A stretch of 12,377 nt of DNA, from the NCBI GenBank assembly GCA_003694775.1, contig RFJV01000510.1, positions 1-12,377 on the forward strand, in the 5' to 3' direction. Of the stretch, positions 6,841 to 12,377 are shown one piece after another (position 1 is the stretch's first letter; every line of letters starts with the position of its first letter). A program made the translations under genes and the position numbers. Under the pieces are notes generated by a model, which was not told the DNA's origin, ran no database searches, and worked only from the letters and a program-made list of their open reading frames with translations. This DNA is from Chloroflexota bacterium. Its GTDB lineage: Bacteria; Chloroflexota; Anaerolineae; 4572-78; J111.

Positions 6841-9477
6841 CTATATCACCTCCTCCATCAGTCCTACCAGGCTGTAAACCTGCACCGCGGCGGTCCGTCC
6901 TTTAACCGTCATCCGTCCCAGCGGCTTGACCACGGCAATCTCGCGCACCGCCTCGTACGCGGCCTGGCTCAGCAGAATCTGCCCCCCGCGGGCATTTTCC
7001 TGCAGGCGTTTGGCCACATTCACCGTATCGCCAATGGCGGTAAAATTCATCTGCTGGGAGGTGCCGATGTTTCCCACCACCGCCGGCCCTACGTGGATGC
7101 CGATACCGAAGCTCATGGGGTGGTGGGTCGTCTCCGACAGGTTGTACTGAATGATTGCATTCTGCATTGCCAGGGCGGCCCGGACGGCCCGCAGGGTGTG
7201 GTCATCCTGGGGAAGAGGGGCGTTGAAAAAGGCCATCACCGCATCGCCCATGAATTTGTCCAGGGTTCCGTCTTCGGCCAGGATAGGCTCCACCGCCATT
7301 GTAAAGTAGCGGTTCAGCACTTCCACCAGCATTTCCGGCGGAAGATTTTCGCTGTAGGCCGTAAATCCCCGGATATCGGCAAACAGAACGGTCACTTCCT
7401 GCCGCTCGCCGCCCAGTTTGAGCTGGGCGCGGTCCTGCACCAGCCGCTCTACCACTGCCGGGCTGACATACCGCTGAAACAGGTTGCGGATGGCCTGTTT
7501 TTCCTGCTCATGCTGTTGGGCGCGCTGTTCAAAAAAGCTGGCCTTGCGCAAGGCAACTGCGGCCTGGTTTGCCAGAATAGACAGAATGTACTGCTGGCTC
7601 TCGTTAAACGCGTCCACCTGGGGGCTGAAAACGCTCAGCGCGCCAAAGCCGGGACCGGCCTGCCGGTCGACCAGCGGCGCAAGGAGCAGAGACCGGAAAA
7701 CTGCCGGGGCGGACTTTCCGGCTTCTGCGGTAATATCGCGGATATAACGCGCTTCTCCCTTCTCGGCGACCTGCCGGGCCGCGGCCTTAATGGCTTCGGC
7801 GTTGCCGTTGATAACGATATTGGCCGGCTGGGTGTAAACGGGCGGCAACAGCCACTGCGGCTCGGTAAAGAAGAACATGGCACAGCCGGCGGATTCGGGA
7901 AGCAGGTCGGATACGGCTTGTCCGATGAGCCGCAGTACAGAGGCGGTGTCCAGGTTTTCCATCAGCTTCAGGCCCACTTCGTGCAGAATTTCCAGGGCTT
8001 CCACGTGCTGGGCATAAATCCGGGAGTACTGCCGGTTAATTTCCAGCTCCATCTGAGTACGCATCCGTTCTGCGGTTTCCCGCTTGGCCCTTTCGTACAG
8101 ACGGGCGTTCTCAATGGCAATCGCCGCAGACGCGGCCAGCGAGGTCAGCAAGCGCAGGTCCTGCTCATCAAACCGGGGAGTGCCGTTCTGCTTGTTGAGC
8201 GCGGCCACGGCCCCAATGATGCGGCCTTTGGTTTGCAGGGGGACACACAGGATAGAGCGGGTTTCAAAACCGCTGGCGTGGTCAAACCTGTCATAAAAGC
8301 GGGGGTCTTGGCGAACATCCTGCACTATCACCGGCTCGCCGTGTTCAATCACCCAGCCGGTAATACCCTGCCCCCGTTCCAGCTTTTTGCCCAGGATGTA
8401 GCTGGCTCCCTTGCCGGAGGCGGCGGCGTAGTACAGGCCGGTGCGGGTTTCATCGTACAGCACCACCGACGTGGCGGCCACGTTCAGCAGGCGGGTGGTC
8501 AGGTCGGTGATGATGGAAAGCATTTCCTCCAGGTTGAGGGTAGAGGTAATCACCTGGCTGATGGTGTACAGCACCGTCAGCTCATCGATGCGCTGGTGCA
8601 CCTCATCATAGAGGCGGGCGTTTTCATACGCCCCGGTAATCTGGTCGGTGAGGAGTTGGGCCAGTCCCACCTCGTAATCGTCGAAGCGGCGCCGGGCAGT
8701 CTGGAGGATGGTCAGGCCGACCAGCCGGCCCTGGTGGTTCATCGGCAGGAGGAGGAAGGTTTCCTCGTCGGTCTGGTACTGCACCGGTCTGCGGCCAGAC
8801 AGGGCCTGCCGCGCCTGCGGCTGGCCGACCCGCGACAGCGGCGCGTCCTCAGAGACCGGGGACATACTGCCGTGATGGTACACCAGCAGAGGAGCCAGGC
8901 GGTCCGCCGACCGGTCCCACTCGTAAACGGCAACGGTCTGCACATCGAGCACCGTGGCGGTTCGTTCGGCCAGCAGGTCCAGGACCTGCTGGGGGCTGGC
9001 AACCCCGTCTGCCCCGGCTTCAGCCGGCTGTAAAGCCTCCAGCCGCCGGTGCTGGTCGACCAGAAGCTGTTCAATACGAGAAAGCTGGGCCAGGCTCTCT
9101 TTCTGCGCTTTGTATTCGGTAATATCAAAGGCAAACACGTCCACATACTGCGCGGTGGGGACAAAGCGGCAGGTGTAGACTCGCTGGTTCCACCGCCACT
9201 CCAAAGTGACCGGCTGGTTCTGCCGGACAGCCGTTTCCAGGGTGTCTGCCCAGCCGGAGGGCAGGCAAAGCGGTTCACTGCCATCATCCGGCAGATTTTT
9301 TAACCACTGCTCTGCCGCCGGGTTGAGGTAAAGAATATCTCCTGCCGGGCTGAGACGGAGGACAGGGTACGGCAGGTCATCCGGCGAAACGGGCGGCACA
9401 GAAACAGCGGTTAGCCGGTCGGTGTCGGTTGGGGCAGATTGTCTCTCTGGCATAGCAGTGCTGTCCTGTTCAGACAT
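6841..9477 (-). CDS. PAS-GAF-GAF-GAF sensor with class III adenylate/guanylate cyclase output domain
   Basis: This 878-residue soluble signalling protein should make cAMP (or cGMP) from ATP (or GTP) in response to ligands or redox state. Domains in order: PAS at about 35-122 (SPAGDILYLNPAAEQWL), GAF1 at about 160-290, GAF2 at about 310-465 (GITGWVIEHGEPVIVQDV), GAF3 at about 495-648, a linker with YVSPAVVERLV, and cyclase at about 690-870. The catalytic residues are present: metal-binding D701 (FADIRGFT) and D745, K741 (DKFMGD) for base selection, D817 (AIGDTVN), and transition-state N820 and R824. Lys with Asp favours ATP, hence adenylate cyclase. No membrane segment is seen. The ATG at 9477 has no good Shine-Dalgarno; a second in-frame ATG at 9453 (residue 9) is possible. 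A terminator-like hairpin lies directly upstream. The gene is convergent with the lipoprotein gene and divergent from the TIM-barrel gene. There is no nearby CRP-type regulator. Confidence 0.93.
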   Translation of the reverse strand: MSEQDSTAMPERQSAPTDTDRLTAVSVPPVSPDDLPYPVLRLSPAGDILYLNPAAEQWLKNLPDDGSEPLCLPSGWADTLETAVRQNQPVTLEWRWNQRVYTCRFVPTAQYVDVFAFDITEYKAQKESLAQLSRIEQLLVDQHRRLEALQPAEAGADGVASPQQVLDLLAERTATVLDVQTVAVYEWDRSADRLAPLLVYHHGSMSPVSEDAPLSRVGQPQARQALSGRRPVQYQTDEETFLLLPMNHQGRLVGLTILQTARRRFDDYEVGLAQLLTDQITGAYENARLYDEVHQRIDELTVLYTISQVITSTLNLEEMLSIITDLTTRLLNVAATSVVLYDETRTGLYYAAASGKGASYILGKKLERGQGITGWVIEHGEPVIVQDVRQDPRFYDRFDHASGFETRSILCVPLQTKGRIIGAVAALNKQNGTPRFDEQDLRLLTSLAASAAIAIENARLYERAKRETAERMRTQMELEINRQYSRIYAQHVEALEILHEVGLKLMENLDTASVLRLIGQAVSDLLPESAGCAMFFFTEPQWLLPPVYTQPANIVINGNAEAIKAAARQVAEKGEARYIRDITAEAGKSAPAVFRSLLLAPLVDRQAGPGFGALSVFSPQVDAFNESQQYILSILANQAAVALRKASFFEQRAQQHEQEKQAIRNLFQRYVSPAVVERLVQDRAQLKLGGERQEVTVLFADIRGFTAYSENLPPEMLVEVLNRYFTMAVEPILAEDGTLDKFMGDAVMAFFNAPLPQDDHTLRAVRAALAMQNAIIQYNLSETTHHPMSFGIGIHVGPAVVGNIGTSQQMNFTAIGDTVNVAKRLQENARGGQILLSQAAYEAVREIAVVKPLGRMTVKGRTAAVQVYSLVGLMEEVI

Positions 9478-9482
9478 TCAAC

Positions 9483-9518
9483 AAAAAACTGCTTCCCGCC
9501 GCGCCGGAGAAGCAGTTT
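9483..9518 (-). terminator. Terminator-like (possible attenuator) hairpin in the cyclase leader
   Basis: Read on the - strand, AAACTGCTTC (9518-9509) pairs with GAAGCAGTTT (9495-9486) around a GC-rich 13-nt loop. It ends in six consecutive T (9488-9483), which is a rho-independent terminator layout. The cyclase ATG begins only 5 nt after the T run, so any transcript starting in the intergenic region must pass through it. It may attenuate cyclase expression or mask its start (inference). Confidence 0.6.
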
Positions 9519-9548
9519 CATAGCCAAAAGAATTCTGAAACTGTACTA

Positions 9549-9560
9549 CCTGTCGACAGG
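9549..9560. promoter_or_regulatory. 12-bp palindrome, candidate operator
   Basis: CCTGTCGACAGG is a perfect palindrome located 72 bp upstream of the cyclase start in the divergent gap. It could be a dimeric-regulator site for the cyclase gene. It is a single copy, so chance cannot be excluded. Confidence 0.3.
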
Positions 9561-9781
9561 AGCTATTAAAGTTCCGGGTTACCGGCGGACAAGGTGTTGA
9601 ACTGTGGAGAAATGAATACTCCCCCTTGCAGAATGTCCATCCAGTGCGGCCTACGACCACCATATATAGAATACTACAAACTTCGCCAGACGAACAGGGA
9701 CAAATGTCACCAAACTGCTTCCCAAAAGTACCTGCCGGCCTTCCCGAAAGTCACAGCCCGGCTCCGGATTTCAAACCGCAC

Positions 9782-9810
9782 TTCCCCCGAAAGCAATTTT
9801 CGGTTATAAT
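9782..9810 (+). promoter_or_regulatory. Predicted sigma-70-type promoter of the TIM-barrel/amidase-like gene
   Basis: The -10 box TATAAT (9805-9810) is perfect. A poor -35 (TTCCCC, 9782-9787) lies 17 bp upstream. Between them a small inverted repeat, CCGAAA/TTTCGG (9787-9792 and 9798-9803), could be an operator. The weak -35 suggests an activator or low basal activity. The distance from the -10 to the ATG is 52 bp. Confidence 0.5.
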
Positions 9811-9862
9811 CTTTATGTAAGTATCGCGGCCTGACATTAATTGCCGATACAAGGAGCTGCTG

Positions 9863-12217
9863 ATGGCTGTACGTAAAGGGGAATCGCTGTATATCTACGG
9901 CATGCACGACCGGGGAGGCGAACATTTGATGATACACCAGGGCAAAGCCAAAGGCTGGGTCCTGGTGACGGAGGAGCTGGGCGCCAACCCCAACGACCAG
10001 AACGGAAGCGACTACACCGATTTGTCAAACCAGGGGTTTGGGGTGATTGTCCGCCTGAACCACGCCTACGGCTCCAACGGAACCATTCCCCTGCCGTCCA
10101 AATACGGGGACTTTGCCCGGCGGGTCGCCAATTTTGTGCGGAATTCTTCCGGCGCGCACATCTGGATTATCGGCAATGAACCCAACCTGGAACGGGAACA
10201 GCCGCGCAAGCATCCCGGCGCGTCGGAGGCGGAGCCGATTACTCCCCGGCTGTATGCCACCTGCTACAAAATGTGCCGCGATGCCATTCACCGCCTGCCC
10301 GGCCATGAACACGACCAGGTGCTGGTGGCGGCTATTGGCCCGTGGAACCCGGAAACCCACTACGATGCCGACCCGGAGAACCAATATCCGGCCAATAAAA
10401 TCCCCGGCGCGCCGGGGCATTACCCCTACTTTGGTTTCTGGGGAGACTACATCCAGTACCTGCGCGATATTCTGCTGGCTATAGGCCCCGGCAACTGCGA
10501 CGGTATTGCCATCCACGCCTATACGCACGGAGTAGAACCGGACCTGGTTTTCAGCGAACAAAAAATGGGGCCACCCTTTGAAAACTACCATTTCCATTTC
10601 CGCACCTACCGCGACCAACTGCAGGCCATTCCGCCGGCCTTTCGCCACCTGCCGGTCTACCTGACCGAAATGGACCAGGACGAACCGTGGGAAAATGCCA
10701 ACCGGGGCTGGGTAAAAAATGCATACAAGGAAATCAACGATTGGAACAAGGCCGGCAACCAGCAGATTCGATGCGCCGTCCTCTACCGCTGGCCCAAGCT
10801 GGATAAATGGTCTATTGTCGACAAGCCCGGTGTGCAGGAAGATTTTCGCGAAGCCGTGGCCATGAACTACCAGTGGAACCCGGAGGTGGTGACCGTGCCC
10901 GAAGAAAAGGAACGTCCGATGATAGAAGTCGCCAAGCTGAGCAGTACCATCACCGGCGCGGCGTACCGCACCAATTTCCTGCGCCACAACACACCGACCA
11001 CGGTGCAGGCAGGCCAAACCCTCACTGTGACCATCGCCCTGCAGAATGTGGGTCAGTTCACCTGGACCGCCGGGGGCAACAAACCGTTCCGGCTGGGCTT
11101 CCAGTGGTACACGCTGGGCGGTGAGATGGTCAAGTTCCCGCCCGCCTTCGATTTCCGCACCCCCCTGCCCACCGACGTGCCGCCCGGCGGGTCGGTGACC
11201 CTGCAGGCCCAACTGCGCACGCCCGACACCCCCGGCACATACCACCTGCGCTGGGACATGATTCACGAACACGTCACCTGGTTTACCTCCCAGGGAGACC
11301 AGGGCCTGCTCATCACCCCGGTGACGGTTACGTCGGAGGAAACCGCGGTGGTGCCCAGCGGGCCGGTCCGGGTGCAGATTCAGGATATCAGCGCCAGCCT
11401 GCCCCGCCATCCCAGCAAAACCTATCCCACCCGGTCGCTGTCGGCTATCCGGCGCATTGTCATCCACCATTCTGCCAACAAGCCCGACATCGCCATCCAG
11501 CGCATTGCCACCTACCAGGTCAGCCAGCGGGACCTGCCCGGTATCGCCTACCACTTCTGTGTGGACGCGTCGGGCCAGATTTTCCAGACCCAACCGCTGG
11601 AAACGGTCTCTCGCCATGCTGGACAGCACAGCGACGACAGCATCGGCGTTTGTCTGCTGGGCAACTTTACCGAAAATCCCCCGCCCGCGGCCCAGATTGA
11701 AGGCACGGCCAGACTGCTGGCCTCGCTGACCACCCGCCTCAACATTGGCCTGGACCAGGTTTTCGGGGCCAGCGACCTGTTTGTGACCGGCAGTCCGGGG
11801 GCCACATGGCCGGCCTGGAAAGGAACACTGCTGGGACGGGTGCGGCAGTTGATTGCCGCGGCCGGTGAAACGGCCCCGGTAACGCCTCGCCCCACCGGAC
11901 CGGCAGGGAAACCCATCTTCCACTACCTGCTGATGTGGCATCGCGGGCCGGGCCAATGGGCCAAGTGGGACCTGCTGGGCGCGCTGGAGTACATCAACAA
12001 GTTCCCGGTGACCATTGGCTTTTCCATTGAAGAGGCCAAGAATGCCCGGTATGTCACCATTGTTGGCGGGCCGGCAGGGGTTCCCGGCGACGCGGAACAG
12101 ATTCTGCGGGCCGCCGGCTGTCAGGTGGAGCGGCTGGCCGGCGCCACCGAGTCGGAAACCCGGCAGATGCTGGAGCAGTTGGCCGCCCAGGGGCGGAGAT
12201 TCCGCACGCTCAAGTGA
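9863..12217 (+). CDS. Multidomain protein: GH-A-like TIM barrel, NBR1 Ig-like domain, degenerate Amidase_2/PGRP domain, CWB2-like C-terminus
   Basis: The protein has 784 residues; its ATG is preceded by AAGGAG at 6 nt. Residues 1-345 resemble a clan GH-A glycoside hydrolase: E106 in WIIGNEPN as candidate acid/base and E269 in VYLTEMDQ as candidate nucleophile. Residues about 370-490 look like the NBR1 Ig-like domain (ALQNVGQFTWTAGG, then DVPPGGSVTL and GTYHLRWDM). Residues about 528-662 match Amidase_2/peptidoglycan recognition proteins: IVIHHSA (H535), IAYHF (Y563), SIGVCLLGNF, GASDLFVTGSPGATWP. Two zinc ligands are lost: A636 replaces His and S644 replaces Cys/Asp, with the family's 8-residue spacing kept, so amidase activity is unlikely and glycan or peptide binding more plausible. 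Residues about 690-784 include VTIVGGPAGV and VERLAGATESE, like one cell-wall-binding repeat 2 unit. There is no signal peptide or membrane segment, which is odd for a wall-active protein. The specific GH family and substrate are unknown. Confidence 0.8.
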   Translation: MAVRKGESLYIYGMHDRGGEHLMIHQGKAKGWVLVTEELGANPNDQNGSDYTDLSNQGFGVIVRLNHAYGSNGTIPLPSKYGDFARRVANFVRNSSGAHIWIIGNEPNLEREQPRKHPGASEAEPITPRLYATCYKMCRDAIHRLPGHEHDQVLVAAIGPWNPETHYDADPENQYPANKIPGAPGHYPYFGFWGDYIQYLRDILLAIGPGNCDGIAIHAYTHGVEPDLVFSEQKMGPPFENYHFHFRTYRDQLQAIPPAFRHLPVYLTEMDQDEPWENANRGWVKNAYKEINDWNKAGNQQIRCAVLYRWPKLDKWSIVDKPGVQEDFREAVAMNYQWNPEVVTVPEEKERPMIEVAKLSSTITGAAYRTNFLRHNTPTTVQAGQTLTVTIALQNVGQFTWTAGGNKPFRLGFQWYTLGGEMVKFPPAFDFRTPLPTDVPPGGSVTLQAQLRTPDTPGTYHLRWDMIHEHVTWFTSQGDQGLLITPVTVTSEETAVVPSGPVRVQIQDISASLPRHPSKTYPTRSLSAIRRIVIHHSANKPDIAIQRIATYQVSQRDLPGIAYHFCVDASGQIFQTQPLETVSRHAGQHSDDSIGVCLLGNFTENPPPAAQIEGTARLLASLTTRLNIGLDQVFGASDLFVTGSPGATWPAWKGTLLGRVRQLIAAAGETAPVTPRPTGPAGKPIFHYLLMWHRGPGQWAKWDLLGALEYINKFPVTIGFSIEEAKNARYVTIVGGPAGVPGDAEQILRAAGCQVERLAGATESETRQMLEQLAAQGRRFRTLK

Positions 12218-12279
12218 GTTGGTGAGTTTGGGAGTTGCCGGGTTTTGATTTGAAACACACTCGTAACTGCTCAGGCACA

Positions 12280-12374
12280 AGGTGCGACGCACTTATTCAG
12301 GCTGGATTTGGTCTGTTTTTTAAGTGATTTTCATCCGGAAGGTCGCTTCTTTCCCGTCAAAGTGCGTCGCACCT
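12280..12374. repeat. Long-range inverted repeat at the window's right end
   Basis: AGGTGCGACGCACTT (12280-12294) and its exact reverse complement (12360-12374) flank 65 bp. The arm is itself nearly palindromic around GTGCG-A-CGCAC. CTCAGG also occurs just before the left arm (12270-12275), and CCTGAG ends the window. No reading frame is seen in the spacer, which has a T6 run at 12315-12320. It may be a MITE-like element or the edge of a larger one continuing past the window. The 160 bp after the stop at 12217 hold no gene. Confidence 0.6.
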
Positions 12375-12377
12375 GAG

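Larger units (their letters stand above)
9478..9862. other. 385-bp divergent intergenic region
   Basis: This gap separates the leftward cyclase and the rightward TIM-barrel gene. It holds a terminator-like hairpin next to the cyclase start, a 12-bp palindrome at 9549-9560 and a rightward promoter with TATAAT at 9805-9810. The sequence AAACTGCTTC occurs at 9486 and 9712 (as AAACTGCTTCCC) and inverted at 9509-9518. Short open frames in 9594-9820 lack ribosome binding sites and recognisable sequence, so no gene is called. I could not fit a known riboswitch class to it by eye. Confidence 0.6.

Noticed and set aside
7093..9033. Very long + strand open frame (646 codons) opposite the cyclase gene
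   Set aside because: It is antisense to a gene with intact PAS, GAF and cyclase motifs. Its translation has no recognisable domain, and it follows from GC-rich codon bias on the other strand.
9594..9820. Small open frames in the divergent intergenic region
   Set aside because: They overlap each other and the predicted promoter, have no Shine-Dalgarno and show no recognisable protein sequence.
10025..12292. Very long - strand open frame (755 codons) opposite the TIM-barrel/amidase-like gene
   Set aside because: It is a mirror of a well-supported gene with a ribosome binding site and domain motifs; the antisense translation is low-complexity and matches nothing I know.

Overview
The window reads as a stretch of a bacterial chromosome, most likely an anaerobic member of Chloroflexota (Anaerolineae-like). 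This is inferred from the gene content: a PAS/GAF/class III cyclase sensor, an NBR1-type Ig-like domain in a glycan-active protein, a GxGYxYP lipoprotein and a tungsten-type aldehyde oxidoreductase. No rRNA or other marker gene is present, so the taxonomy is tentative. No tRNA, rRNA, CRISPR array or transposase gene was seen.

Left block (1-3950, + strand): three tightly spaced genes that look like one operon and form an agar-degradation module. They are a 5'-truncated aldehyde:ferredoxin oxidoreductase (AOR), a GH117 alpha-1,3-(3,6-anhydro)-L-galactosidase and an exported GH16 beta-agarase. A strong hairpin terminator (3997-4033) closes the block. The GH16 enzyme should cut agar outside the cell. 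The signal-less GH117 enzyme should release 3,6-anhydro-L-galactose (AHG) from imported neoagaro-oligosaccharides. AHG is a sugar that presents a free or hydrated aldehyde, and the adjacent AOR could oxidise it. That last step is a hypothesis and would be a ferredoxin-linked alternative to the known NAD(P)-dependent AHG dehydrogenase. Hand-counted sample lines in this block are about 50% G+C, against mostly 60-70% further right, which suggests acquisition by transfer.

Middle block (4174-6838, + strand): a small membrane protein with four CxxC pairs and a 66-residue internal duplication, followed by a GxGYxYP-family lipoprotein. The junction between them carries a MITE-like hairpin flanked by an exact 16-bp direct repeat. 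The duplication has kept both the stop codon of the first gene and the ribosome binding site of the second.

Right block: a large PAS-GAF-GAF-GAF-adenylate cyclase on the - strand (6841-9477), convergent with the lipoprotein gene, their stop codons 2 nt apart. A 385-bp divergent intergenic region follows, with a terminator-like hairpin directly before the cyclase start and a promoter for the rightward gene. The rightward gene (9863-12217) encodes an unusual four-part protein: a GH-A-like TIM barrel, an NBR1 Ig-like domain, an Amidase_2/PGRP domain lacking two of three zinc ligands, and a C-terminal domain resembling a cell-wall-binding repeat. The window ends in a long inverted repeat that may belong to a mobile element.
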